DNA of 64,000 nt from an uncultured Pseudomonadota bacterium (GTDB lineage: Bacteria > Pseudomonadota > Alphaproteobacteria > Rs-D84). Shown here piece by piece: positions 1-9,757 of this stretch. Each line of letters starts with the position of its first letter. The first letter of the stretch is position 1. Location: positions 214,702-278,701 of the forward strand of contig CACWNX010000001.1 in NCBI GenBank assembly GCA_902762295.1, written 5' to 3'. The notes below the pieces were generated by a model. The model was not told where the DNA came from, ran no database searches, and saw only the letters and a program-made list of their open reading frames with translations. Made by a program: the position numbers and the translations under genes.

Positions 1-1221
1 CGATGTAATAATAGATTGCACAAATACCGACTTGCCCGTCCCGGTACGCCCCGCAACCAACATATGTGGCATCTTGGCCAGGTCAAAATACATTGGATTA
101 CCACCAATATCAACCCCCAGTGCAAGTGGTATTTTATACTTAGAATTCACAAACGAATCATTTTCAACCAGTTCACGGAAACGAACAACCTGGCGATTCA
201 AATTTACCATTTCCACACCAACTAAATCGGTTCGTGGAATATGCGCGATACGAATGCGTTCGGTCGCCATTGCGCGCGTCATATCACTGACGGTTTTATT
301 AACATCAACCATACGCGTTCCACTTTCAGGACGAAACTCATACAATGTCACAATTGGTCCAGGTCGTATACCCGTCACCCGACCATTTACACCATATTCG
401 GCAAAGTGTGTTTCTAATAAAGATGCCTGGTGCTTTAATTCCGGGGTGACAACATTTTTACCAAAATTAGATTGTTCCAAAAATTCGGGGTATGGTAATT
501 CATATTGAACATCATCCGAACTTTTTGTTTTACGACGCACTGCACGACGACGCGGTTTTACCGGTTCCGCTTCTTCTTCAACTTCCTCTTCGGTTTCTTC
601 TTCGGCTTCTTCGTATTCATCTTCGGGCAACGGCTGCATTAAATGGAACGCCGTTAAAACCCAGCGTACAAATCGCGCTATACGCCGGAATATCGCCATC
701 ACATCCGAAAAACTAATGTGCAACAAAATACCCGCCAAAATGAAAAAAAACGCCAAACATACTATGCCAACCATAATACCAAACCCACCAATCGCCGATG
801 ATATATCAGATGCCGCAATCGCACCAATCATTCCACCAAATGTTGCACGCGGGGCAATCAATCCAAAACCGGCACCACCCAAACAAATTGCAATAAAACC
901 ACGCAAAATATTATATTCGGGTGTTCCATCATCCACAGCCCCAAACATCAAACTTATTCCCCAGCGTCCAAGACAGAGTAATAAAAATAGTGCCGGCACA
1001 AAACCAATTGCATAGCGCAACAGTCCAACAATATTTCCCATCAACGACTGGTCCCCAAAATTGCCAGATGCCAACACCCCATCTAAATACGGATTATGTA
1101 AAAACAGCGCAACCACAGCCCACAATGAAACACAACATATAACCACACCGCATAATTTACGAACAACGCTTCTTAGCGCACTTGACACACTGTCTGGTAA
1201 AAATTTTGATTGTTTACTCAT
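1..1221 (-). CDS. ftsK: DNA translocase FtsK (N-terminal 407 codons; C-terminus outside the window)
   Basis: FtsK is a septum-anchored, ATP-driven DNA pump that clears chromosome termini and activates Xer recombination at dif. The visible part has about four hydrophobic segments in the first 200 residues, then a very acidic Glu-rich linker with a basic RRRAVRRK patch. The start of the motor domain follows, with a Walker A motif AGRTGTGKS near positions 20-45. The ATG lies at 1219-1221, 52 bases after the PAP2 gene on the same strand. The rest of the motor and the DNA-reading gamma domain lie beyond base 1. The acidic linker is short compared with E. coli FtsK. XerD is also encoded in this window. 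Confidence 0.95.
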   Translation of the reverse strand, partial: MSKQSKFLPDSVSSALRSVVRKLCGVVICCVSLWAVVALFLHNPYLDGVLASGNFGDQSLMGNIVGLLRYAIGFVPALFLLLCLGRWGISLMFGAVDDGTPEYNILRGFIAICLGGAGFGLIAPRATFGGMIGAIAASDISSAIGGFGIMVGIVCLAFFFILAGILLHISFSDVMAIFRRIARFVRWVLTAFHLMQPLPEDEYEEAEEETEEEVEEEAEPVKPRRRAVRRKTKSSDDVQYELPYPEFLEQSNFGKNVVTPELKHQASLLETHFAEYGVNGRVTGIRPGPIVTLYEFRPESGTRMVDVNKTVSDMTRAMATERIRIAHIPRTDLVGVEMVNLNRQVVRFRELVENDSFVNSKYKIPLALGVDIGGNPMYFDLAKMPHMLVAGRTGTGKSVFVQSIITS

Positions 1222-1273
1222 ACTGGGTATTGTATCACAAAAAAAGACAAAATAACAGTCCCCCAGCAAATAT

Positions 1274-1930
1274 TTATTTACGCACGCCACGCGCCATCCA
1301 GGCATACACAACATCGGCGGCAACCATACCAATAAATGCGCCAAATATCACATCAGACGGCCAATGCATGCCGGCACACACGCGCGACATACCAATTATA
1401 ATCGCCAATGTCCATGTGAACCACTTTGCGTGCGGTGCCAATAACCCAATTGTGACCAATGCGGCAAACGAAGCCATTGTATGCCCCGACGGCATAGAAT
1501 GAAATGCCCAATCATTGGTAAATGGAAAGAATCCGGTCATATTTAATGCATCATAGAATATTGGACGCATACGCCCAATCACAATCTTTAATATTCCACC
1601 AACCACAGATGCTAAAAACACTGAACAAAAAATCCAAAATGCATAACTGGTCCGAATCATCTTATACAAGTTAGCCAACCTAATATGCGATTTTGTTTTA
1701 ATTGCCTTGCGCAGGTAAAATACCACAACAACCAAGAATGAAACGACCAACCAAACCTTTGCACCAAACAACGCCCCAAACACATTCCAGACACCCCAAT
1801 CAAATCTATGCAAAAAATTATACATTGGGATGTCAAACCAGAACACACCTGCAAAAATTAACACCAATGCAAAAATTGCACCAACAAGCAATGCTTTCCA
1901 ATTCAATTTTTCTTCGTGTGTCAAAAACAT
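1274..1930 (-). CDS. PAP2-family membrane phosphatase
   Basis: This is a 218-residue polytopic membrane phosphatase of the type-2 phosphatidic acid phosphatase superfamily. Such enzymes dephosphorylate lipid phosphates, for example undecaprenyl pyrophosphate, phosphatidylglycerol phosphate or lipid A. All three signature motifs are present: K115...RP122-123, PSGH at 147-150, and SR182-183 with H189 and D193. About five to six hydrophobic segments surround them, placing the active site on the periplasmic face. I chose the ATG at 1930 because AGGGGG sits eight bases upstream. An in-frame TTG at 1948 would overlap the previous gene's stop. The substrate cannot be told from the sequence. Confidence 0.88.
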   Translation of the reverse strand: MFLTHEEKLNWKALLVGAIFALVLIFAGVFWFDIPMYNFLHRFDWGVWNVFGALFGAKVWLVVSFLVVVVFYLRKAIKTKSHIRLANLYKMIRTSYAFWIFCSVFLASVVGGILKIVIGRMRPIFYDALNMTGFFPFTNDWAFHSMPSGHTMASFAALVTIGLLAPHAKWFTWTLAIIIGMSRVCAGMHWPSDVIFGAFIGMVAADVVYAWMARGVRK

Positions 1931-1940
1931 ATCGCACCCC

Positions 1941-3452
1941 CTATTCAAAATTGACCAGTCTGCTGTATACCTTTGGATCGGTCAATATCTTTACCGCGAC
2001 CGACATCGCAACCAAATCTTCATCTTCGCCACTGGTTATTGTGGGGCAACCATTACGAACGGATTCGGCATCAACATTCGTTTCACCATTAAAATCACGC
2101 GCACGAAAATCATTGTTTATCACATTCAAGAAAAACGCGTCTTGTTGTGATGATGTACGAATATTTGATAAACAAACCAACGGAAATATGCCACGGTTAT
2201 CCAGGTTCATTCCGCGACCAGTCTTTACAGATTTATTCAACAGTTCTAACATTCCACCATCCGACAGCGATATCTTGGATGCGATTCGCGCCGCCCCGGC
2301 GGTTGGTGTTCCGATTAAAACGCCACGCATATTTTCATAAAATGCCGCGGCAATTGCTTCGGCGGTGCCACGCGTAGTATTTGATACAACAACAACAACC
2401 GGTGCATTCGTCACCGCCGCCCCAGACGGTATAACTTCTAATTCTTCGCGTTCATTTTGAATGATGCGCATAACCGGTTTTGCACCAATAAACAGCCCGG
2501 CTAATTTCGCCGCCGCGCGTTCATCATCGCCATCTGCGGCACGTAAATCAAGAATTATACCTGATAAATTCGGATGCTTTGCCAATGCTTCACTAACTAT
2601 TGCAACCGCACCATTAGAAACACGATTTACAATGATTTCCAATATTCCGCCATTATCATCATCCATAAATACGACATCCGCATCCGCCGATACAATCGTC
2701 GCACGGCGCACAACCACGCGTCGCGTTCCCCCGGGGGATAAAACCGTCATCTTTAATGTGCCTGAATTAAAACCCGACATCATAGATGCCAGCACCGAAT
2801 CATCTATATCCGAAACCAAGGTCCCATTTATTTCGGCAATCAAATCATCAGAAACAATTCCCGCGTTATCCGCCGGTGATCCACGATACACACCCAACAC
2901 ACGAAAATTTCCCTTACTATCACGTGCGCCTTCAATTCCGACACTGGTTAAAATACGCCCATCATTCGCAACACCCGCATCATCTGAATAAACATAACGA
3001 CCCTTTTCATCCAATCCACGCATCAAACTGTCCACCACCACACGATATATTTCCGATTCGGATGCATTATGTAAAACATTATCCCGTTCACGCAGTTTTA
3101 AAACCAAAGCCGTTGTTATTTCACCAAACGCGTGCCAATCGCGCGCCACCGGTCGCGGATAGTTTGCAATAATTGAATCCCCCCAAACCAAAACCACGCG
3201 TTCATCGGTCGCCGCAATATGCGCATTTGTGTTCAGGTTTTCCAGTGCCTCTATTGCAACATTTATATTTTTACCCCCCCAACTAACACCATCTAATTTT
3301 TCATATATTTCGGCAAAACCGTCTGACATACGAACAACATCCAAACCATCTTGGATTCGTTCATCATCAAAAAACAATCCATCGGCAAACGCACCGGTTG
3401 CAGTTATGCATAACAAACAAACACCAAAAAATTTTTTAAAAAATTTTACCAT
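1941..3452 (-). CDS. S41/C-terminal-processing-protease homologue, probably catalytically dead
   Basis: The protein has 503 residues with a cleavable-looking signal peptide (residues 1-23, ending AFADG), a PDZ-like region around 165-245 and an S41 protease core around 265-430. CTP/Tsp enzymes cut periplasmic proteins with a Ser-Lys dyad. Aligning GVLIGTPTAG with the family GTPTFGK block puts Ala387 at the catalytic Lys and Gly362/Thr363 (SNTTRGTAEA) at the nucleophile Ser. The fold is therefore kept but the dyad is not. A good ribosome site, AAGGAGAG, precedes the ATG. The gene follows secF by 50 bases, so it probably belongs to the sec operon. It may act as a PDZ adaptor rather than a protease. 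Confidence 0.8.
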   Translation of the reverse strand: MVKFFKKFFGVCLLCITATGAFADGLFFDDERIQDGLDVVRMSDGFAEIYEKLDGVSWGGKNINVAIEALENLNTNAHIAATDERVVLVWGDSIIANYPRPVARDWHAFGEITTALVLKLRERDNVLHNASESEIYRVVVDSLMRGLDEKGRYVYSDDAGVANDGRILTSVGIEGARDSKGNFRVLGVYRGSPADNAGIVSDDLIAEINGTLVSDIDDSVLASMMSGFNSGTLKMTVLSPGGTRRVVVRRATIVSADADVVFMDDDNGGILEIIVNRVSNGAVAIVSEALAKHPNLSGIILDLRAADGDDERAAAKLAGLFIGAKPVMRIIQNEREELEVIPSGAAVTNAPVVVVVSNTTRGTAEAIAAAFYENMRGVLIGTPTAGAARIASKISLSDGGMLELLNKSVKTGRGMNLDNRGIFPLVCLSNIRTSSQQDAFFLNVINNDFRARDFNGETNVDAESVRNGCPTITSGEDEDLVAMSVAVKILTDPKVYSRLVNFE

Positions 3453-3502
3453 ATTACCCTCTCCTTACCTGTTGTTATTTATTCCGCATCCGGTGCGCAA
3501 TA

Positions 3503-4366
3503 TCAATACTTTGTATCGCGTAAATTAAAGTGATACAAAATCACATTTGAAATATACATACTGGTCAATGTTCCCATAATAATAGAGAATGTCATTGCAA
3601 TTGCAAAATCACGCAACGCCAAACCACCAAACACAAACAGTCCCAACAATGCCAATATTGTTGTAATACTGGTCATCATTGTTCGCGACAACATTTCATT
3701 AACCGATAAATCAATCAATTCATCCATAGGCATTTTGTGATATTTTTTAATATTCTCGTCAATTCGGTCATAGTTCACAACTTTATCGTTAATTGAATAA
3801 CCAACACCCATCAATACAACCGCAATTGCCGTCTGATTAAATTCTAATCCAACCACCGAAAAGAACCCAAACATCAACACAAAGTCAAAAATCAACGACA
3901 CAAATGAACCGACCGCATATCCGCCACGATACCGTATCCAGATATATACCGCCATCAAGATAAAGGACACTAATACCGCCAGAATACCACCACGAACCAA
4001 TTCACCGCCGATTTTTGGGCCGACAATTTGCACCTGGGAATATTCTACACGATTTCCCAAGATATCTTTGATTTCACGCACGCGTTCGTTTTGTTGCGCA
4101 TCGGTTGCACCCTTTGGTAACCCAACACGAATCAGAATTGAATTACCATCAACCGATTGCAATTCGGGTTTAAATGCCGCCAAATCATGACGCATTTTGT
4201 CAACGGTATAATCTGGACTAGTAGCTGTGACCTCCATTGAAATACCACCGGCAAAGTCAATGCCATAGTTTAACCCACGAAACACCAACGATAAAATAGA
4301 TAACAACACCAACGCACCCGAAATCCAGTACGATAATTTACGATACTTCATAAAATGCAATGTCAT
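3503..4366 (-). CDS. secF: protein translocase subunit SecF
   Basis: SecF works with SecD in the inner membrane, using the proton gradient to pull secreted proteins out on the periplasmic side of SecYEG. The 287-residue protein has an N-terminal membrane helix followed by the family motif GIDFAGG. A periplasmic loop follows, then five C-terminal membrane helices carrying the GYSINDKVVNYDRI stretch, which is diagnostic for SecF. It starts 12 bases after secD, with AAGGG upstream of the ATG. Order and spacing match the usual yajC-secD-secF operon. No anomalies are visible. Confidence 0.97.
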   Translation of the reverse strand: MTLHFMKYRKLSYWISGALVLLSILSLVFRGLNYGIDFAGGISMEVTATSPDYTVDKMRHDLAAFKPELQSVDGNSILIRVGLPKGATDAQQNERVREIKDILGNRVEYSQVQIVGPKIGGELVRGGILAVLVSFILMAVYIWIRYRGGYAVGSFVSLIFDFVLMFGFFSVVGLEFNQTAIAVVLMGVGYSINDKVVNYDRIDENIKKYHKMPMDELIDLSVNEMLSRTMMTSITTILALLGLFVFGGLALRDFAIAMTFSIIMGTLTSMYISNVILYHFNLRDTKY

Positions 4367-4378
4367 AACTAAACCCTT

Positions 4379-5935
4379 TTACTTTTTAACATAACCAATT
4401 TTTTTATTTTTGCCATTCATATACCAATCTATCAGTACACGCGACAACCATATGCATGTAAACAGTGTCGTCAATACACCAATAGAAAGTGTCACCGCAA
4501 AACCACGAATCGGTCCGGCACCAAACTGGAACAAAATCAACGCGCAGATTAAATTGGTCAGTTCACCGTCCAACACCGTCTTCATCGAACGATTAAATCC
4601 AGAATCAACCGCACGCAGTGGTGTTGCACCCGAACGAATTTCATCACGTATTCGTTCAAACGGCAAAATGTTTGCGTCAACCGCCATACCCAATGTCAAC
4701 ACAATACCGGCAATACCCGGCAGTGTCAGCGTCGCCCCCAACAGTGCCGACACACCGATAATCATTGCCAAATTCACCAACAAAACAATATCGGCAATAA
4801 CACCAAACGCACGATACACCGCAATCATAAACAACAGCACCAACAACACACCAACCGCCGAACCAATTTTACCCTGGGCAATGGTATCGGCACCAAGTCC
4901 GGCACCAACGGTGCGTTCTTCAATAACCTGCAACGGTGCCGGCAACGCGCCACTGCGCAATAACACCGCCAAATCTTTTGCACCCTGCAACGTGAAGCCA
5001 CCGGAAATTTGACCACGACCGCCCGGAATTGGTTCACGAATCATTGGTGCCGACAAAACTTTACCATCCAGCACAATCGCGAATCGTTCATTTACATGTT
5101 CTGTGGTCAATTTTGCAAAACGACGCGCACCAGCGGTATCAAAAACCGTTGTCACAACCGGCATATTATTTTGGTCAAAATCGGCCTGGGAATCTTTCAG
5201 ACTCTCGCCCGAAACTTCTACACGGGAATACACCGGTACAGTATTCATTGGACTTTCCATATACGGTAAAAACTCTGTTCCGGCGGGCGGATTACCCGAT
5301 GACATTTGTTCTGGGGTCACACTTTCGTTTACCAAATGAAATGTCATCTTTGCCGTTTGACCAATCAGTTCTTTGATATGTTCTGGATTATCAACCCCGG
5401 GCAATTGAACCAAGATATATTTGCCACCCTGACTCTGGATAGATGGTTCTTTTGTCCCCAGCGCATCAATACGACGACGAACAATTTCAATACTGCGCGC
5501 CAACGCATCAGCCGCCATTTCTTCTTTCTGTTTTTCTGAATATGACAATGTCAATGTCCGTCCAGACGAAGAAATATCAACCGTGTTTCCAAAAACACTC
5601 TTTAAACGTCCCTTGGCCGCGGATATATCTTCATCTTCACGAATAGTCAGCGACACCACCCCATCATTATTACGCAGATTTGAAAACCGAATCACACCTT
5701 TGTTACGGTCAATCATTGCACTGCGTACTTCATCATACAGTTGCACCGATTTTTCTTTGAACATGGTGGCGGTATCAACCTCTAACAATAATTGCGCACC
5801 GCCCTTTAGATCCAAACCCAACGAAATCGGATGCATCCATGACGGCAGATATTTTGATGCACTCGGCATCATTGTTGGCACCGCAAGCAATACCCCAAAC
5901 AGCGCCACAAAAACAATTGCTAATTTTTTAAACAT
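4379..5935 (-). CDS. secD: protein translocase subunit SecD
   Basis: SecD is the larger partner of SecF. The protein has an N-terminal membrane helix, the GLDLKGG motif just after it, and a large periplasmic P1 region. The C-terminal six-helix RND-like half includes GMAVDANILPFERIRDE, a hallmark of SecD. Its length of about 518 residues is normal for alphaproteobacteria. I used the ATG at 5935 rather than the in-frame TTG at 5944, because AAAGG lies at suitable spacing before the ATG. It is followed at 12 bases by secF and preceded by yajC, so the three are almost certainly co-transcribed. Confidence 0.97.
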   Translation of the reverse strand: MFKKLAIVFVALFGVLLAVPTMMPSASKYLPSWMHPISLGLDLKGGAQLLLEVDTATMFKEKSVQLYDEVRSAMIDRNKGVIRFSNLRNNDGVVSLTIREDEDISAAKGRLKSVFGNTVDISSSGRTLTLSYSEKQKEEMAADALARSIEIVRRRIDALGTKEPSIQSQGGKYILVQLPGVDNPEHIKELIGQTAKMTFHLVNESVTPEQMSSGNPPAGTEFLPYMESPMNTVPVYSRVEVSGESLKDSQADFDQNNMPVVTTVFDTAGARRFAKLTTEHVNERFAIVLDGKVLSAPMIREPIPGGRGQISGGFTLQGAKDLAVLLRSGALPAPLQVIEERTVGAGLGADTIAQGKIGSAVGVLLVLLFMIAVYRAFGVIADIVLLVNLAMIIGVSALLGATLTLPGIAGIVLTLGMAVDANILPFERIRDEIRSGATPLRAVDSGFNRSMKTVLDGELTNLICALILFQFGAGPIRGFAVTLSIGVLTTLFTCIWLSRVLIDWYMNGKNKKIGYVKK

Positions 5936-5947
5936 ACCAAACAACCT

Positions 5948-6262
5948 TTATTTTTCAACACTTGCGATTGCATTCTTGCTAACTTCTATAACGACACCTT
6001 TGGCGATTTCCATTTCAATTGTTTTTTCACCAATCTTTTTTACTTTGCCATAAATACCGGCCGCCATTATGCGATCACCGACCTGGATAGAATCTAACAT
6101 TTTTTGATATTCGGCCATGCGCTTTTTATTTGGTCGTACCATAAACACATAAATTATTGCGAACACAATCAGACAGTAAATAAACAATCCGCCCCAACTG
6201 CCTTGTTGCGCAGCGGCCGGTGCAGAATTCGCCACAGCATCAACAACTTGAACTTCTTCCAT
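5948..6262 (-). CDS. yajC: preprotein translocase accessory protein YajC
   Basis: This is a 104-residue single-pass inner-membrane protein of the SecDF-YajC accessory complex. An alanine-rich N-terminus is followed by one hydrophobic helix (about residues 26-42) and the family signature VRPNKKRMAEYQKML. A small soluble domain with GDRIMAAGIYGKV completes it. The gene begins with ATG after AAAAGGAGAAA and leads the yajC-secD-secF operon. The spacing to secD is only about a dozen bases. YajC is dispensable in E. coli, and its precise contribution is unsettled. Confidence 0.95.
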   Translation of the reverse strand: MEEVQVVDAVANSAPAAAQQGSWGGLFIYCLIVFAIIYVFMVRPNKKRMAEYQKMLDSIQVGDRIMAAGIYGKVKKIGEKTIEMEIAKGVVIEVSKNAIASVEK

Positions 6263-6342
6263 AATCGTTTCTCCTTTTTTTATTATTCATGCGGTCAGAA
6301 TAGAAAAAAAAGCCCAAAAAGTAAAGCAAATATTAAATTATT

Positions 6343-8091
6343 TTATACGCGTTCAAACCAACCGTCAATTTGACTAAATGGTATAAATTTATAAACCGGA
6401 CGACCATGATTACATTCGCCACCATGTTCGGTCTTTTCAATATCGCGCAACAGCGCATCCATTTGCGCCAAATCCAGTTTTTGCCCGGCACGCACAGAAT
6501 GATGACACGCATGATTTGCCAGTTTCAGGTGTAATTTTTCATTTAACCGACTGGAATGCCCATATTCACGAACTTCATCGGCAATATCATGTAAAACCGA
6601 TGCCCAATCCAAATCCCAATCTGACGGTTTTTCAAAAATCGCGATTGCATCATCACCAAACGAATCCAGTGTTAATCCGGTTTGACGCAATTCATCCGAC
6701 ACCGTTAAAATTGCGTTCATATCTTCGGCACGCAAACGAACAATTATCGGGGTCAACAATGGCTGAACTTTGATTTCATGTTTCCGCATTTTTTCATATG
6801 TTATACGCTCGTGCGCGGCATGTTGGTCAACAATAACCAAACTGTCCGCGGTCGCCGCCAATATATATTTATTTGCAATTTGTCCGATTGCGCGCCCCAG
6901 TGGCCCAAAATCAAACATATTTTCATCGCTTGGTATACCAATAATTTCATTTTTGCGGTTTGCAAAGTCGGGATTTATTTTTTCACCAAACATAGTATCA
7001 CGATGATTTTGTGGTTGATGTACAAAGAATGTTCCTGTTGTATTTTCACGAACGGTCGGCGAAATAATTGGACCTGAAAAAACTATGCGGGTATCATTTT
7101 TATTTTCTGATTCGGTTATCATTGTTTTTGACAACACATCGCGCAAACTTTTGATAATAAATGCACGCACATGATTCGGTTCCAAAAAATGCACATCGTT
7201 TTTTGTTGGCGAAACATTTACATCTACACATCCCGCCGGCAATGTCAAATATAGTGCGCACAACGGAAATTCCCGCGCATGCATAACATCCATATATGCC
7301 GCACGCAACGATGAAACCAAAACTTTATCTTTGACCGGACGACCATTCACAAACAAAAATTGGTCCACCGATGATGCACGACAAAGTGTTGGGTCCGAAA
7401 TATATCCCGATAATTTCATACCACCAATTGTCCCCGATTCGGCCGAAACCATATGCATACGACCACGAACATCATCACCCATAACGGCAATAATACGTTC
7501 CAGCAATGGTTGATTTTTTGGAAATCGCCATTTGTTATTTAAAACAAACCCAACATCCGTTCGCGCCATCGCCAACCGTTTAACAACATCTAATACCGCC
7601 ATCATTTCTGCGCGGTCACTGCGCAAAAATTTCAATCGCGCCGGTGTTTTTGCAAATAAATTTTGAACGCGTACACGTGTTCCCGATTGCCAATCGGACG
7701 GGCGCACTTCACCGGTATTACAGTCCAAATGCCATCCATTTGAATCCACCCCATTGCATGTATCAATTGTCATATCAGATACAGATGCGATTGATGGCAA
7801 GGCTTCGCCCCGAAATCCCATAAAGCAAATGTTCAATAAATCATCATTTGGCAGTTTTGATGTTGCATGCCGCTGGATACACTTCTCTAAATCATCACGG
7901 GACATTCCCGAACCATTATCAACGATGTTTATTTGTGTTCGTCCACCATCAACAACATCTATTATAATTTGATCGGCCCCCGCATCAAGCGCGTTTTCAA
8001 CAACCTCTTTGACCACGCTAGCCCCATGTTCAACAACCTCGCCGGCGGCAATTTGGTTTATCAGGTAATCTGGCAGTAATCGAACCGACAC
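6343..8091 (-). CDS. mutL: DNA mismatch repair protein MutL (endonuclease type)
   Basis: MutL couples mismatch recognition by MutS to strand removal. The first 330 residues form the GHKL ATPase, with ENALDAGA, DNGSGM and GFRGEAL. The C-terminal dimerisation domain holds the metal endonuclease motif DQHAAHERITYE around residue 418, plus partner zinc sites ACHH (about 526) and CNHGRP (about 558). This MutL should therefore nick DNA itself, and MutH would not be needed. It has 582 residues with a short linker. The start is GTG at 8091, nine bases after the greA stop, with AAGG upstream. MutS is not in the window. Confidence 0.96.
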   Translation of the reverse strand: MSVRLLPDYLINQIAAGEVVEHGASVVKEVVENALDAGADQIIIDVVDGGRTQINIVDNGSGMSRDDLEKCIQRHATSKLPNDDLLNICFMGFRGEALPSIASVSDMTIDTCNGVDSNGWHLDCNTGEVRPSDWQSGTRVRVQNLFAKTPARLKFLRSDRAEMMAVLDVVKRLAMARTDVGFVLNNKWRFPKNQPLLERIIAVMGDDVRGRMHMVSAESGTIGGMKLSGYISDPTLCRASSVDQFLFVNGRPVKDKVLVSSLRAAYMDVMHAREFPLCALYLTLPAGCVDVNVSPTKNDVHFLEPNHVRAFIIKSLRDVLSKTMITESENKNDTRIVFSGPIISPTVRENTTGTFFVHQPQNHRDTMFGEKINPDFANRKNEIIGIPSDENMFDFGPLGRAIGQIANKYILAATADSLVIVDQHAAHERITYEKMRKHEIKVQPLLTPIIVRLRAEDMNAILTVSDELRQTGLTLDSFGDDAIAIFEKPSDWDLDWASVLHDIADEVREYGHSSRLNEKLHLKLANHACHHSVRAGQKLDLAQMDALLRDIEKTEHGGECNHGRPVYKFIPFSQIDGWFERV

Positions 8092-8099
8092 ACTTGACC

Positions 8100-8570
8100 T
8101 TATTCTTTGAACTTTACTTCCAATATTTCATATTCTTTTTCGCCCGATGGCAAACGCACCAGACAAGTGTCCCCAACGCACCGTCCAATCAGCGCGCGCC
8201 CAACCGGTGAAGTACAAGAAATAACCTGCTTTCCATCCGATTCGACATCGGACAAAATTCGGCACTGCATACGATTTCCGTCTTCGTCTTCACAAACAAC
8301 GCGTGCCCCAAAAAGAACACGGTCGCCGGATAAACTATCCACATCTATTACCGACGCATTATTTATAAAATCTTCCAGATATTGAATACGTTTATCTATT
8401 TGGCGCTGTTTTTCACGGGCGGCACTGTAATCCGCATTTTCAGACAAATCGCCCAACGAACGCGCCCATTGCACGACCTTTAATATTTCGGGACGCTGAA
8501 CCTCTTGCAAATCTTTTAATTCTTTGACCAGTTTTTCAAATCCATCCCTGGAAATCGGTTTTTTATCCAT
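8100..8570 (-). CDS. greA: transcription elongation factor GreA/GreB family
   Basis: Gre factors enter the RNA polymerase secondary channel and stimulate cleavage of backtracked RNA. The 156-residue protein has the N-terminal antiparallel coiled coil with the acidic tip GDLSENADY, needed for cleavage. A C-terminal FKBP-like domain contains SPVGRALIGRCVGD. The segment after the tip (AAREKQRQIDKRIQYLED) mixes GreA- and GreB-like features, so the paralogue label is provisional. AGGAAG precedes the ATG. mutL follows nine bases downstream and is probably co-transcribed. The gene diverges from lptG. Confidence 0.9.
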   Translation of the reverse strand: MDKKPISRDGFEKLVKELKDLQEVQRPEILKVVQWARSLGDLSENADYSAAREKQRQIDKRIQYLEDFINNASVIDVDSLSGDRVLFGARVVCEDEDGNRMQCRILSDVESDGKQVISCTSPVGRALIGRCVGDTCLVRLPSGEKEYEILEVKFKE

Positions 8571-8624
8571 TTTATCACTTCCTGTATTTTGATTAGGCTG
8601 ATATTATAAAACTTCATTTTAATT

Positions 8625-8653
8625 TTGCAATTAGGAAATAAACAGGCTATACT
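8625..8653 (+). promoter_or_regulatory. predicted sigma70-type promoter for lptG
   Basis: TTGCAA (8625-8630) and TATACT (8648-8653) are separated by exactly 17 bases. This places a start site near 8660, about 20 bases before the lptG ATG. The -35 matches the consensus at four of six positions and the -10 at five of six. It sits in the divergent gap between greA and lptG. Confidence 0.55.
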
Positions 8654-8679
8654 GCAACATAATATTGGCCGTAATAAAA

Positions 8680-9738
8680 ATGATGCGAATTGGAATTTTA
8701 TCAAGATTTTTATTTAAACGCTTTTTTCGTGGCGTAGGTTTGGTTTTGTTGATTGTTTCCGGGGTCATATACGCGGTCACTTTTGTAGAACGTCTGACCG
8801 GGAATCCGACGATTGTGGCAACCATGAATGATGCATGGGTACGTTTGATGGAATATGTTCCGATGTTTTTACCATTGGCGGTATTTATGGGAACTCTGGT
8901 CGCGTATTACAGTTTAACCCGGTCCAGCGAAGGCATTATCATTTCCGGTGCCGGTGTTTCAACGTATCAAATGGCGCGACCTTTTTTGTTTGGTGCATTT
9001 TTAATCGGTGTTTTTGCCGCTACAGTTATAAATCCATATGCCGTTAAAATCAGTTCTGAAAACATAACACGCGATAAATTACAATTGGTTGATAATGCAA
9101 TATGGCTACGCGAAGCGTCTGAAAACGGATACATAACAATAACCGCCCGAGATATGCGCAAAGTAAATGACGATTTAATATTTGTTAACGCAACAATTTA
9201 CACACAAAGCCCGGAATTTAAATTACAAAACCGAATAAATTCAGCGCAAATAAAATTATCTGATACCGGATTATCAAGCGACAATGCCGAAATATTTGAT
9301 TCCAACGGTAAAACATACCACGACAAATGGAACATAAAAACACTTTTGACACCAAAAACCGTACTTGAACGATATTTACAACCCGACCAAATATCATTCT
9401 GGAATTTGCCTGGCTTTATTCGTAAAATGTCTGGTATTGGTGTATCGGTTCGTGGACACCTGGTTCAATTTTGGACATTACTGTTTTTACCACTGACAAT
9501 GATTGCAATGGCAACATTAGGTGTCGCATTTTCACAAACACGTCAACGCCGCAATCACAGTTTCGCCACAAAATTCAGTATTGGTATATTAACATGTTTT
9601 GTACTATATTTTCTGTTGAATGTATTTAATGCACTGGGGGCCAGTGGCACATTGCCGGCATTATTGGCAATAATTGCACCGCCACTGATTATAATCGCAT
9701 TATCGGGAATATTTATTGCAGAATTTGATACGATATAA
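8680..9738 (+). CDS. lptG: LptF/LptG-family lipopolysaccharide export permease (LptG-like)
   Basis: LptF and LptG are the membrane halves of the LptB2FG ABC exporter, which lifts LPS from the inner membrane to the Lpt bridge. The 352-residue protein has three N-terminal membrane helices and a periplasmic beta-jellyroll region (about 130-260). Three C-terminal helices follow, with FWNLPGFIRKM and QFWTLLFLPLTMIAMATLGV, which resemble LptG more than LptF. I chose the ATG at 8680, one codon before a second ATG. An upstream TTG at 8665 would lie almost on the predicted start site. No partner lpt gene is next to it here. Confidence 0.8.
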   Translation: MMRIGILSRFLFKRFFRGVGLVLLIVSGVIYAVTFVERLTGNPTIVATMNDAWVRLMEYVPMFLPLAVFMGTLVAYYSLTRSSEGIIISGAGVSTYQMARPFLFGAFLIGVFAATVINPYAVKISSENITRDKLQLVDNAIWLREASENGYITITARDMRKVNDDLIFVNATIYTQSPEFKLQNRINSAQIKLSDTGLSSDNAEIFDSNGKTYHDKWNIKTLLTPKTVLERYLQPDQISFWNLPGFIRKMSGIGVSVRGHLVQFWTLLFLPLTMIAMATLGVAFSQTRQRRNHSFATKFSIGILTCFVLYFLLNVFNALGASGTLPALLAIIAPPLIIIALSGIFIAEFDTI

Positions 9739-9757
9739 AAACCAAAGGAACATCTCT

